A DNA stretch of 64,000 nucleotides, taken from Dactylis glomerata. Taxonomy: Eukaryota; Streptophyta; Magnoliopsida; Poales; Poaceae. Location of the stretch: positions 682,001-746,000 of the forward strand of contig QXEO01000382.1 in NCBI GenBank assembly GCA_007115705.1, written 5' to 3'. A program made the position numbers and the translations under genes. Positions 9,703-21,164 of the stretch are shown here, in pieces; the first letter of the stretch is position 1, and every line of letters begins with the position of its first letter. The notes beneath the pieces are model-generated. The model ran no database searches and was not told the DNA's origin. It saw only the letters and a list, made by a program, of their open reading frames with translations.

Positions 9703-9851
9703 TCCGACGAAAGGTGAGTAATCTCTTTGCCAGATAGAGGGCTAGCGGCGTCTAGACTGACGAGTAAGCCACAAAGCATGTCCGACAAAAAATGAGCAAT
9801 CTCTTTGAAAGATCAGCGGCGTTTAGACTGACGAGTAAGCCGCAAAGCATG
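9703..9851 (+). repeat. Tandem duplication of about 75 bp upstream of the transporter gene
   Basis: Unit 1 (9703-9780) and unit 2 (9781-9851) share TCCGACRAAA, ATCTCTTTG, AGCGGCGT, TAGACTGACGAGTAAGCC and CAAAGCATG. It lies about 500 bp upstream of the transporter start codon, in its likely promoter. No known cis-element is claimed. Confidence 0.75.
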
Positions 9852-10023
9852 TCTAGAGCAATTGTAATCCTGTCCGCTGTCCCGCTATGTACATGTCCAG
9901 TCGGCATTGCACAATTAGCCACCACCGCTCTCGCTCTCAGCTCTCAAGTGGCACCATATGGAGAGCAGCTAGCTAGCCGAAACGACAACTCGTGGCTAAG
10001 AGCGACAGGGACAAGATATACTC

Positions 10024-10031
10024 CTATATGA
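10024..10031 (+). promoter_or_regulatory. Possible TATA box of the transporter gene
   Basis: CTATATGA lies about 300 bp upstream of the ATG in an otherwise mixed sequence. A GTATGT donor-like site at 10124 and a CAG acceptor-like site at 10315-10317 suggest the 5' UTR may hold an intron. Weak evidence, position only. Confidence 0.25.
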
Positions 10032-10334
10032 GAACGTAGGGTGCAACTGCAAAGGAAGATCGGAAACGAACAGAGGCACAGAGCATTATCGGGCAGCCCG
10101 GGGCAAAATCAATTATAATCAAGGTATGTTTTCTTCAACCACTCACTCTATCTGGAGTTCTATACTCAACTCTGAACCTTGGTTAGTAATAACGTTTTGT
10201 CATCAAAGGAGCGTTAATTAATCACATACTCCAGGAATTATACGTTGTCATCAACAATTTGAGGAGTTAGTCTCTGAAAATGGTAAATCTGTAGGGTCAC
10301 CCGATCGAACAGTTCAGACTTCAGAGTTCAGACC

Positions 10335-12992
10335 ATGGAAGGTGTAGAAGTAGAATCAAAAGGCTCGCATGGTGGCGACGCCGACCGACAGACGCCCAGG
10401 AATGATCGCCGGAGCTCGTGGGGCTGCACTTTGCTCCAAGGTAACAGTTGCAGCCTTCTCTGCTTTCTTCTCTTTCCTGCTGTTTCATGTCTCGTCTATA
10501 TGATTTACGCTGGCCTGTTCGATTGCTCATGCATGCACGGTGAGCAGTGAACAACTGCCTGCAGTACACGGCCTACTTCGGCTTGTCGACGAACCTGGTG
10601 AACTACTTCAAGGACGAGCTGCACGCCGGCAGCAAGTCCGCGGCGAACAGCGTCACCAACTGGGTGGGCACCAGCGCCATGACGCCGCTCGCCGCCGCCT
10701 TCCTCGCCGACTCCTTCCTCGGCAGATACTGGACCATCACCCTCTTCCTCGTCATCTCCGTCGCGGGATATGGGGTGGTGACGGTGAGCGCGTCGGCAGC
10801 GCTGCAGAGTGCGGTCTTCTACGCGGGGCTGTACCTGGTGGCCATCGGCAGCGCGCTGTCGCCGGTCATGGTGTCGTTCGGAGCCGACCAGTTCGGTGAC
10901 GACGAGTCCGAGCGCGGGCGGCAGAGCTCCTTCTTCAACTGGTTCTACTTCTCCATGAACGTGGGCTCGCTCGTCGGCGGCACCGTGCTGGTGTGGGTGC
11001 AGACCGCCCACGGCTGGCGGCTCGGTTACGGCATCCCGGCCCTGCTCAGCTTGCTCGCCATCGCGCTGTTCGTCGCCGGCACTGGCGCGTACCGCAGGCA
11101 CCAGCCGCCGGGGGGCAGCCCGCTCACCAGGATCGCGCAGGTGGTAGTCGCCGCCGTCAGGAAGTGCGACCTGGAGGCGCCGGACGACGACGCGCTTCTG
11201 CACGAGTGCGACGGCGACGATGGCATGTCGGCGATACAGGGGAGCCGCCGCCTCGCGCACTCCGACCAGTTCAGGTCAGTCAGCGCCCGTCGCTAGCTAG
11301 CGTAGCTTCCACTTGCACTCATATTTTTCTCCTCCACTACTCGTAGACTCGTACTCGTAGGTCGTAGCTAGTCTCCACCTGGTGCAGCTTTTTCTCCCGT
11401 TCATGATTGAGGATGGTTCACTGAAGGGCTCAATTAGGCATCAACCATAGTAAACGTGCACCCTCTTTTGTTTTTCAAAATTTATCCAAGTAAAACTAGC
11501 TAGGCATCTTGAACTAGACTCACGTCAAAAACTGTTTGTCAAGAACTATGAAAGCGTAGGGAGTATGTAAAATTCACAAGATGATCCCGTATTCTACGAC
11601 AAATAAACCGTGAGTAAAATTGCAGAACTCACCCATCAGGCTGTCGCGTTCTCGGATGCATCATGCATGTAGCATGCTGTGAGGAGGGCGTACACGGTAC
11701 GCACGTTCCATTTCTTACGAGATAATTAAGTATCTTATAGTTGCGCCTGAAAGAAGTTTGTCGCATGCACAACTAGTCCGTTTCGCATCGTTTTCGTTTG
11801 TTTTGTTTTGCAGCTAGCGGCCATCTCCACATGATGGTGCCGTGCCGAAAATCCCAGATTTCATGGAAGACAGTTCGTTTGAACTTCGGATACGCCTGGC
11901 CTGCGTCTGCGTGCAAGCCATGATCATCTCTTACTGAAGTTGATGATCACAACAATTCAGCATCCTTCAGGGGAGCCGGCGTAAAATAATGTCCCCAATT
12001 CTTCGGCGATAGACTTGGATGATTCTGAACAGTGAGCACTGAATCGCACTAGACGATCCGAGCAATCACCGAAATTTTACGATGCACGCATGTCACCTCA
12101 GTAAATTAGTTGTATGTCTAGATTGGCTGGTTCTTAATTCGATCGATGACTCAGGTTCTTGGACAAAGCGGCGGTGGAAACGGCAGGCGACAAGGGAGTG
12201 CGGCCGGGGACGGCGAGCCCGTGGCGGCTGTGCACGGTGACGCAGGTGGAGGAGCTCAAGTGCGTGCTCCGGCTGCTCCCCGTGTGGGCGTGCGGCATCA
12301 TCTTCGCGGCGGCGTACACGCAGATGTCCACAACCTTCATCCTCCAGGGCGACACCCTGGACCCGCGCGTCGGCAGCTTCCACGTCCCCGCTGCCGTCCT
12401 CTCCGTCTTCGACACCCTCAGCGTCATGCTCTGGGTCCCCCTCTACGACCGCGCCGTCGTCCCGCTCGCGCGCCGCCTCACAGGCCACCGCGGAGGGTTC
12501 ACGCAGCTGGCGCGCATGGGCGTCGGCTTCGTCATCCTCACCGTCGCCATGCTCGCCGCCGGCGCGCTCGAGGTCGCCCGACGCCGCGTCCTCGCGCGCC
12601 ACGGAACGTTCGTCGGCGAGGACGGGGCGGAGTATGTGCCCATGTCGATCTTCTGGCAGGTGCCGCAGTACGTGGTGGTAGGGGCCGCGGAGGTGTTCAC
12701 GTTCATCGGCCAGATGGAGTTCTTCTACGACCAGGCACCCGACGCCATGCGGAGCGTCTGCACGGGGCTTGCCAGCGCGGCGTTCGCGCTGGGCAACTAC
12801 GCCAGCTCGTTGCTCGTGGTCGTCGTGGTGCGCGCCACGGCGACGGGCGGGCGGCCTGGGTGGATCCCCGATGACATCAACGACGGCCACCTCGACTACT
12901 TCTTCTGGCTGCTCGCCATGCTCTGCGTCGGCAACTTCGGCGCCTACCTGCTCGTCGCACGATGGTACAACTACAAAAGGACTGTGGATTAG
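10335..12992 (+). CDS. NPF/PTR-family proton-coupled peptide or nitrate transporter, NPF8-like, three exons
   Basis: Three exons join in frame: 10335-10440, 10548-11274 and 12155-12992, with GT-AG introns, giving 556 residues, a normal length for the NRT1/PTR family of plasma-membrane or tonoplast carriers with 12 membrane segments. The ATG has a good context (ACCATGG). Family hallmarks are the TNLVNY block after TM1, NSVTNWVGTSAMTPLAAAFL and DSFLGRYW, FGADQFGDDE with FFNWFYFSMNVGSL (PTR2 signature region), FLDKAAV at residue 279 opening the second half, IFWQVPQYVVVGAAEVFTFI, and GHLDYFFWLLA near the C terminus, which points to subfamily 8. The usual ExxER motif in TM1 is replaced by NCLQY (about residues 38-42), so proton coupling may be altered. 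The N terminus is short. Substrate cannot be told from sequence. No stop or frameshift, and no transposon inside. Confidence 0.9.
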
Positions 12993-14610
12993 TGTACTAG
13001 AAGATCACCGTACGGACGTCTAAATTAGAAATGCGTGCCATGATTGATTGCTTCTCTAATGTAATGCAATCAAGAAGTTTCTGCATATATATCCGGATGG
13101 AGGAAAATTTCGAGAGAACAATACTTGAAACGGCAATAAGTCGAGGGAACAAATGAAAACTTCAAAACTTCAAAGCTATTAACAAGTACTCTCTCCATTC
13201 CATAAAACTTGTCGTTAATATAGAAAATAGTACTCATGTTACATGTCACAATGGGAGCATGCACACTAGGTCCATTTATCCTTTTTGAGATTGGATTCTG
13301 CTACTCCATTTTTCCATGATCTGACACATTCATACAAGAATGGAAAAGAGTGTCAGTGACTTAATATAAATTTTATACTAAGTTAGTATAAAATCACTAA
13401 CACTTTTTTTAATTGGAGGGAATAATAAGCCCTTAATCTCTTTGGTTTCTAGTGTTGTATTTAAGAAGACAAATATGTTTCAAAATATATATTAGATTGA
13501 TAATCTATTTTAATATGTGTGTTTATTTCAATGATAACTTTTATACAAGCTCCAAATAGGTATTGTTTTGGCAAAATTCAAAATCCAAATTTCGAAACAC
13601 AATGAAACGTAATAGTGGATATTGAAACCCAATTAACCCCAGTAAAGCCTGATGACAATATTAAAATGTTCTGTCTCCGAGTTGGGGTCACTATTGTTTT
13701 AATGCAACCATTATGTGTTTCCACTAGGATTTGAACTCGAATTCATTTTTTCATCAATATTTTTGGTTTGGACTCTAAGGAAATTCTTTATAATTCTCTA
13801 GCTATTATGAACGAAGTTCAAAACACAGTGAAACAAATTGTTTGAACAAAAAATTCACCATGACTCATAAAGTTTTAAGCTTCACCAAGTTTCCAAAGTT
13901 GATCTCCAAATATTGTCAAAATATATTAATTTAATATTAGACTTGTTTTAAGCTCTCTTCTTCACTAAGAACTCAAACATTCACGCGGTTCAGACTTTAG
14001 GTTCAAAAGCTACATTAGTTTGAAATTTTAGAGCTATATCTACAAATGTGTGTGTGGGAGAAACAAGTGGGTTGCATAACAATCTTACGTAAAGTGTGGA
14101 GGAGAGAGAAGGTAGGGTCGTGTACGCTATATAGCGTGTATGGTAGAATAGCCACACTCGTAAAAATGGTGTTGCTCCATGATTGAATATGAAGATATCA
14201 CGCACATATGGCGCCTTGATATTTGTGCTGGCAATATTTGCAAAAAGACATGTGCGCCTTAATATTTTGCTGGCAATATTTGTAAAAGAACCCCTCTGAA
14301 ACCTAGTAATTAACACGTGTCCGAAGCCTAGGTGGATAATAACACGTCCTATTTGACGAGGCAAACCCTAGCCGCCGGCATGCTCTAGATGTCGGTCCAT
14401 TGGCCGTTGGCCTTCCCAGGCTCCACGTTGACATTTGTATATGTTTGGTCAAACTTATCAAAATTTAACAATTGATCAAATTTATAGGCATTGTTTTCTG
14501 AAAACGGAGATAGACCATTTGCATACCAGCCGTGATTATTTCTAGTCAACAACACAAGCATACGTGCGTATCGAGAATTTACGATGCATATTAAATAGAC
14601 TACGTAAGTA
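12993..14610. other. Intergenic sequence downstream of the transporter
   Basis: Presumably holds the 3' UTR (an AATG/ATGTAATGCAATC stretch near 13057-13071) and AT-rich spacer. A degenerate Stowaway copy lies at about 13337-13420. A TACTCTCTCC sequence at 13188 is a lone Stowaway-like end. No gene seen. Confidence 0.45.
13337..13420. mobile_element. Degenerate Stowaway MITE, same family as 14700-14794
   Basis: Shares GTGTCAGTGA, TACTAAGTTAGTATAAA and TCACTAACACTT with the intact copy, forming a long imperfect palindrome, and ends in TTGGAGGGA. The left terminal bases have decayed. Confidence 0.5.
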
Positions 14611-14963
14611 CTCCCTCATTGCCAATTTAGGATCCATATTAGGTTTGGTCAAAGTCAAAGTTTACAAAGTTTGATCGACCATATACTACAAAAATATTAC
14701 TCCCTCCGATCGGAAATAAAGTGTCAGTGATTTTGTACTAACTTAGTATAAAGTTTGTACTAAGTCACTGACACTTATTTTCAATCGGAGAGAGTAACTT
14801 TTATTGTATCAAATGCATAATATAAAAACATATTTCATGATGGTTCTAATAACATTGAGTTAATGTTGTGGATATTGATATTATTTTCTATACATTTGCT
14901 TAAAGTTTACAAAATTTTACTTTAACTAAAACTAATATGCATCCTAATTTGGAAAGGAGGGAG
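14611..14963. mobile_element. Stowaway (Tc1/Mariner) MITE, interrupted by a second MITE
   Basis: Ends CTCCCTCATTGCCAATTTAG and, inverted, CTCCCTCCTTTCCAAATTAG, continuing GGATSCATATTAG on both sides, flanked by TA (14609-14610 and 14964-14965). Removing the inner MITE leaves about 256 bp. No coding capacity. Confidence 0.85.
14700..14794. mobile_element. Stowaway MITE nested in the 14611-14963 MITE
   Basis: 95 bp with ends CTCCCTCCGATCGGAAATAA and, inverted, CTCTCTCCGATTGAAAATAA, TA on both sides (14698-14699, 14795-14796), and a nearly full-length palindrome (AGTGTCAGTGA/TCACTGACACT). Confidence 0.9.
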
Positions 14964-15087
14964 TATTATGCATACATGCAAGTACAGACATGGATCTAAT
15001 GAAGGATTGTTTTCATGACCCCTCGCCAATCACACTTCCAAAGAACGAAGGTGTGTATATTTGTTTAGAGGAGATCAGGCCAATAAG

Positions 15088-15813
15088 TAGGAGTGTAAAT
15101 GGTATGGATAATTTCCGTTCCGAATCCACATCCGCATTCATTTTTAAGGATATAGTATGCAATTATTCAAATCCGGTGGATATGAACGCGAATATGGATA
15201 ATGTTCACGTGGATATCCGATCTATATGGTAGCGGATATGATATTGTTATTATCCGGCGGATACGGATTATCTGCTATTTTTTGCAGATTATCCGACTTC
15301 TCTATTAGGATAATCCTATTTAATCAGCAAAAAAATTAGCCCAAATAGTAGCCAAATGATCATCTTTATATATAGATTTTAACCCTACGTATCACATGAT
15401 CACCGTATGTTGGTATGTTTATTCTAACCTTCTTGTTTCCTCTTACTTGGTCGTAGCTTACTTTTATTTCTTTATAAAAAACTGCAACAAAACTTTTACA
15501 TACGTATTATTAAAGTATGGCCTTTGTCTTCTGTAGTGCTATTAAGTACTACAATGTTAGAACGATTTGTTTCTCTAATTTTTTTGTTTGTATAATTTGC
15601 AATGGTGAAAAATGTCTTGTTGCGCGTATTAAATCGATAATCATTGTCTATTTTAGGTCCGATTCCGCTTCGTTTCTGAATCCGTAGTCTGATATAATTC
15701 ACATTTGAATACGTATCCGGTCATTATCTGATCCGCTCCGAATTTGGCAAAAAATATGGTAAAGGATATGGTCAGAGCATTATCTGATCCGATCCAATCC
15801 GTTTACACCCCTA
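15088..15813. mobile_element. hAT-like non-autonomous DNA element
   Basis: The 8-bp target duplication CCAATAAG occurs at 15080-15087 and 15814-15821, the size made by hAT transposases. The ends are TAGGAGTGTAAATGG and, inverted, TAGGGGTGTAAACGG. The interior is rich in GGATAT/ATCCG subterminal repeats and has no transposase frame. Confidence 0.8.
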
Positions 15814-16180
15814 CCAATAAGTAAGGATCAAGATGGCGATGAACTTCCCTCAAACGTTATTCGTGGTGTGATCACAAGATCAAGATCGTACAAGACAATT
15901 ACATAATGAATCTCATGGGTTAATGGATGCACCTTTATATGTAGCTAATTTTTTAAGACTATTTGGATGGCTATTGGGCAACATGCTCTTAGCCCGAATC
16001 TTCCTCAGGCCTTGTTAACATGCCGGGAAATCCCCAATAGTTCGTTTACTATTATGTGCCTTGGGCGCGATAGAAACGCCCATCAATAACACTTGCCGAA
16101 ACTCTTCATTGGAATCGATATAAGAACTAGAAGATATGCTCTGACAAATCTATGTTGTTGCAAGCCATCAAACTATTTTG

Positions 16181-16198
16181 TGGCGCCGTTGTTGGGAA
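16181..16198 (+). other. Decayed tRNA-Asp primer-binding site of an old Athila-like element
   Basis: TGGCGCCGTTGTTGGGAA differs slightly from the intact site TGGCGCCGTTGCCGGGGA seen elsewhere in the window. It precedes a gag relic in the same orientation. Sequence before it (15822-16180) is presumably LTR remains but could not be paired. Confidence 0.5.
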
Positions 16199-16490
16199 GC
16201 TAAGTGCCAAGTGTTGTTTCTTGACAGACTAAGTGTTGAAATCATAAATGCTCTCCGTTCAAGACAAATGGACTACTCGCTAGGGAAAACTTATTTACCA
16301 TTTTATTTTGAGTGTGTGCCTGATGACAAACGTCTCGAGTTTGTAGAAATTTTTTAGAAGTAAAACACTATTGACTTAAACTCAATGGTGGCCAGTGTGA
16401 CTATCAGACCAAAGTCCGAAAAGACTTTGAGGGAGTATGGATCTCCATCTAAGCATGCTATCAGAACTCCTATAGTTATTCCTGAAATTT

Positions 16491-17084
16491 ATGCAACATA
16501 ATATAATATTAATACTAGTGTTATTCTTTGTTTCGCAGGGGAATATTGGTCTTATTCATCAAGTGCAGGAATATGCTTTCACAATAGAAGAATGTGAAGA
16601 TCGTAATAAACATTTAACTATGTTTGAAACTCTTTGCAACACCTTTAGACAAAAGGGGTTGTCTTTAGACTTTATTCGACTTAAGATTTTCCGTTGCTCT
16701 TTGAAAGAGAAATATCTTGCCTGGTTACAATCATTATTGCATTGCTTATAACTACTTCGGAAAAGTGCACTAGCCTTTTTGTGCAAAAGTTCACATATTT
16801 TGGTAATATGATGCAAGTTGTAAAACGTTTATCTGACTTTACCCATAAGATTGGAGAGAATTTTGCACAACCTTGGGGGAGATTTTGTGGACTTACTAAA
16901 AGTGCTCCCGATCATGGATATTTTGAGCATGTCATATATCATTGTTTTTATAATGGTTTCAACGAAGAATCTAAACGAAAAATTCATGGACGGAAGTGCA
17001 TGAGGAGTTTTTATGACTTCAACACTAGGTCAAGGAAACATCTGATAGAAGTTGTATCCACTAATGAAGAACAATATTATCCTC
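16491..17084 (+). pseudogene. Degenerate Ty3/Gypsy gag relic
   Basis: Two overlapping frames (16491-16751 and 16694-17116) keep the gag layout: an HLTMFETLCNTFRQKGLSLD stretch followed by RLKIFRCSLKEKYLAWLQSL, which is the F-C-x-SL-x-x-A-x-x-WL core of retrotransposon capsid proteins, then an AQPWGRFCGLTKSAPDHG block equivalent to the EAWeRFK...CPHHG region. The frames are shifted relative to each other and no protease or reverse transcriptase follows. The relic is cut at 17085 by the LTR of element A. Confidence 0.6.
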
Positions 17085-18504
17085 TGATACGTCTCGAACG
17101 TATCTATAATTTTTGATGCTCCATGCTTGTTTTTACACCATTTGCCTTGTGTTTTGTTACACTTCGTGGCGTTTTTATGCGATTTCCGGAACTAACCTAT
17201 TGACAAGATGCCACAGTGTCATTTCCCTATTTTCTGCTGTTTTTGTGTTTCAGAAAAGCTACACAGGAAATATTCTCAGAATTGGATGAAACAAGTTCTA
17301 GAAGTCTTATTTTTCTCGGAAGAGTACCGAAGACCGAAAGAGAGCCGGAGGGGGGCCAGAGGCCGCCCACACACGTAGGGGGCGCGGCTCAGCCCCTGGC
17401 CGCGCCGCCCTATTGTGAGGGCGCCCTGGCAGCCCCCTGACGACGCCCCTTCGCCTATATAAAGCCTCGGGACGGAAAACCCTAGGGGAATCGGCAAAAT
17501 TTCCAGAACAGTTCCGCAGCGCCGCCGCCGTCGAAGACAAATTTTGGGGGACAGAAGTCTCTGTTCCGGCACCCTGCTGGGACGGGGAAGTGCCCCTGGA
17601 GCCATCTCCATCGGTCTTCATCGCTGTCTCCGCCATCTCCATCGACCTCACCGTCATCTCCATCAACCTTGCTGTCTCCTATGATGAGGAGGGAGTAGTT
17701 CTCCCCCGGGGCTGAGGGCTCTACCGGTAGCTATGTGTTTCACCTCTCTCCCATGATGTGATCTTTATGTGATTGTGAGCTTTGTATCTAGTTGAATTGG
17801 TAGATGTTATTATTCAGATATTATGCTACTCCTATGTTTTATTATTGTACTCTCCGGAGATACCTCGTATCATGGTGTAAAGGTGACTAGTGTGTGCATC
17901 ATGTGTATCTTTTTGGTTAATATCTCTATGAATTGTTGGTGTTTGTTGGAACCATCTAGTGCGTTCATGGTGATAGTGTGGGACAATCTAGTTTGGGTAC
18001 ATACGGACTTTGAGGAGTGCTTCGTAGCCCTACGCATGATTAGTGTATGTTTTCTATTGGAGAATTGTTTTGAGTTGCATATTGATGATAGTATCTATTG
18101 GTTCAATTATGTTATATTTGTTGGGAGTGTGTCCAGATCCCTAGGCCTTGTTTCCAAGCATTGCACACTGTTTACTTACTGTTTTGTTACATGTTTGCTC
18201 GCAGCGATATTTATTTCAGATCACATTTGCTACTTATAATCATCACTACTACCTGTATTTCACTATCTCTTCGCCGAACTAGTGCACCTATACACCTGAC
18301 AAGTGTATTGGGTGTGTTGGGGATACAAGAGACTTTCTGTATCGTAATTGCAGGGTTGCTTGAGAGAGATAGCTTTGACCTCTTCCTCCCTGAGTTCGAT
18401 AAACCTTGGGTGATTCACTTAAGGGAAACTTGCTGCTGTTCTACAAACCTCTGCACTTGGAGGCCCAACACTGTCTACAAGAACAGACGCGTGCGTAGAC
18501 ATCA
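17085..18504 (+). repeat. Left LTR of element A
   Basis: Starts TGATACGTCTCGAACGTATC and ends GTAGACATCA (TG...CA), 1420 bp. A TATA box TATATAAA lies at 17456-17463 after a GC-rich stretch, marking the likely U3/R boundary region. Confidence 0.85.
17456..17463 (+). promoter_or_regulatory. TATA box in the LTR of A
   Basis: CCTATATAAAGCC in the LTR, preceded by GACGCCCCTTCG which is conserved in the LTRs of A, B, G and I. Confidence 0.6.
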
Positions 18505-18514
18505 AGCTCTTTTC

Positions 18515-18532
18515 TGGCGCCATTGCCGGGGA
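18515..18532 (+). other. Primer-binding site of A (tRNA-Asp)
   Basis: TGGCGCCATTGCCGGGGA, one mismatch to the complement of the plant tRNA-Asp 3' end, ten bases after the LTR. Confidence 0.8.
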
Positions 18533-18644
18533 GGTAAGGTAAAAGGTACTCGCATCCTCCTGTGTGAGTGCTCGGAGTTATTTCCTTTAGATTCTGCAAT
18601 TATATCTTTTTGTTTCTTGTTTTTATTTTCACTAGTTAGGCTTA

Positions 18645-21164
18645 ATGGAAAATAAAGAGTTCTTTAGTCTTTTTTCTGAGTTTAGATTTGAAGAGAAAAT
18701 TGAAAAACCTTTGGAGCTTATTTCGCATAGCAATGTTATTAGTACGAATGCTTTGAATCCCGTTATTGCTAATGCTATGGAAAAGTCTAAGCTTGGGGAA
18801 GCTGATTTTGTTAAGCATGATATTTTTAGTTCCCCAGCTTTAGTGGAGAAAGTTTGCTCTGATGATATTTTATCTCCCATATGTGATGTTTCTAATGATG
18901 CTTGTGCTCCTCATCCTTTTAAAATACCTATGAAAATTGTTGATCGTGCTATGAATAACTGCTATTTAGGAGATAGAACTGTCCATCCCGGTGATCATTT
19001 GCTCTTTATACATAAATTATGCGAGTTGTTCCAGTGTACAGGTATTTCAATGAACCAAGTTAAGAGGAAGCTATTTTCTTTATCACTGAAGGGTAGAGCT
19101 GCGGAATGGTATAAAGCACTGAAGGATGGCCGACCGGTTGAGTGGGAGGAAATTGTACCTCTCTTTTATTCTAAATTATATCCTTCTAGTGAGGTTTATA
19201 AAGATAGAAATTACATTTATAATTTCCATCCGCATGAGGGAGAAAGCATTGCCCAAGCATGGGGAAGATTGAAATTACTAATGCATAAATGTCCTATTCA
19301 TGATCTTCCCCGTAATATTGTTATTAATAATTTTTATGCAAGGCTTTCAGGATATTACAAGGACTATCTAGATGCATGCTTTGATGGGTCTTTCACAAGC
19401 AAGGATGTTGACACCAAGTGGGATCTGCTTAAAACAATTCAAAAGAATATTGAAGGTTGGGATAGCGACAAAGGTAAAGAATCAGGTATGAATTACGAGT
19501 TTGATTGCATTAAGTCTTTCGCTAAAACTGCTAATTTTCAAGAGCTTAGTGCTAAATATGGTCTTGGTCCTCAAATTATGGTTGATTGCTTCAAAGCCTT
19601 TGCTTCCCATATGAATGTTCCTAAAGGAAATGGGGATGTGTATCATGAACCTTTTAAGGACACTTGCATAGAAAGTGATATTGTTATTGATGATTGCAAT
19701 AAACATGCTCAAACTTCTAAAAGTCCTATTTCTTATAAGCATGTTAATTTTTGTGGAATACATAGACCTTGTGAACAGAGTTACAACAAGGAAGATTAAT
19801 GCATCACCCACGGGAACGAAGAAACCAATATGTGGCTCAGGGATCTAGATGAGCTTGGTGAAAAAGTTTGTGAACTTTATCTTTTTCTTTGTGAACTTTG
19901 CGGTAAAACGGGTCACTTTAATTTTCAATGCCCAATTAATCGAACGAGTACCGCATATTTGTATTGTGATGATAAGATTACTTTCAATCAGTATGATGAG
20001 CTTACTTTGTTTTTGAATTGTGAAGAGATATCTAGAAAGATTTCTTTGGTTGATATGAGAGATGTTGATATTAATAGCATCCTTCGTGGTTGTCGTCTCT
20101 ATTGTGCTAAAGATTGCCTCGCAAATACTTACTTACAAGATCTTATAAAACATGATGTTTTGCCAAGCTATGACAGGACTAATAGATGTTTCGATCTTAT
20201 TAATAGAGAGGAGGAATCCTCCAAAGTTTCTTCTATTGTTTCTGTCAGCAAACCAGATTATGTGGAGAAGATGCCCTTCCCTCCTAAAGAATATGTGGAG
20301 AAGATGCCCTTGAAGTCTCTCCCTCCTAAAGGAGAGAGTAAGAAGAGTATGAAGAAGAAGAAGAGGAGTAAAAGGCGAGAGGACATGGTATCTTCCCCTA
20401 AGCGTTATGATCCTGCTATAGATTATGATAATTCTGATGGGGATGATGTTCTCATGCCTGTTACCTATGTTAGTGATCATGATTGGGAAAAGCACTCTAC
20501 TTTTGATATTGAAAATCTTTTTGGTACCAACTTTAAGGTTAATAATTGTTGTACCATTAGTACTATCCATGTTCCTTCTTATGATGATATGTTTGATGAA
20601 TATGCTTTGTGAAATAGTTGTTCTCTAGCTTGTGATGATACTAAACCTCTAGTTTATGATGGTTATGATGATGAGTATAATATTTTCAGTTCACCTACTA
20701 TTGAGGAGAAAATTAGTTATGATTACAATATGCCTCATGTTTTTGATGATTATGGTGGTGAGAATAATTATTCTGTTGAATCTGCTCCTACTACGATTGT
20801 TCATGTGGGGAGTATTAATTCTTTTACGCATGTGGCTCATGATAGGGAAGCCTTATGTGATAGTTATATTGTTAATTCTATTCATGATGCTACTGAAAGT
20901 TATTATGAGAGAGGGAAACATGGTTTGATGGATCTCAACAATATTGAGTTTCCCCTCTTTATGTTGCAATTCTTGAAGTTGTACTTGTTTTGCCTTCATA
21001 TGCTTTTTGCTTTGCGCTTTCATGACTTGTCTCTTTACAAGACTATTTTTTATAGGAAGTGGTTCAGATTTAAATGTCTTTCACATTTGCTTTTTGATGC
21101 TCTCTATTGCTTTAAGTTCCTATATGGCGCCTTTGCCTCAAGCTCTTATATGGCACCCACATGA
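18645..21164 (+). pseudogene. gag-like polyprotein of A with two in-frame stop codons
   Basis: One continuous frame of 840 codons runs from the ATG at 18645 to TGA at 21162-21164, broken by TAA at 19797-19799 and TGA at 20610-20612. The first 384 codons hold the capsid-like region (HPGDHLLFIHKLCELFQCTG, SLKGRAAEWYKAL, GESIAQAWGRLKLLMHKCP), closely resembling the gag of element F. After the first stop comes a CCHC zinc knuckle, CELCGKTGHFNFQC, which binds nucleic acid during packaging. A basic Lys/Arg run follows near 20340-20380, then an acidic Tyr/Asp-rich tail. There is no protease or polymerase. The stops are most simply mutations in an old element; readthrough cannot be excluded. Confidence 0.75.

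Noticed and set aside
10505..11260. 251-codon minus-strand frame opposite the transporter's exon 2
   Set aside because: Mirror of a GC-rich exon; low-complexity His/Arg/Glu-rich translation with no motif.
12093..12890. 265-codon minus-strand frame opposite exon 3
   Set aside because: Shadow of the transporter coding sequence.
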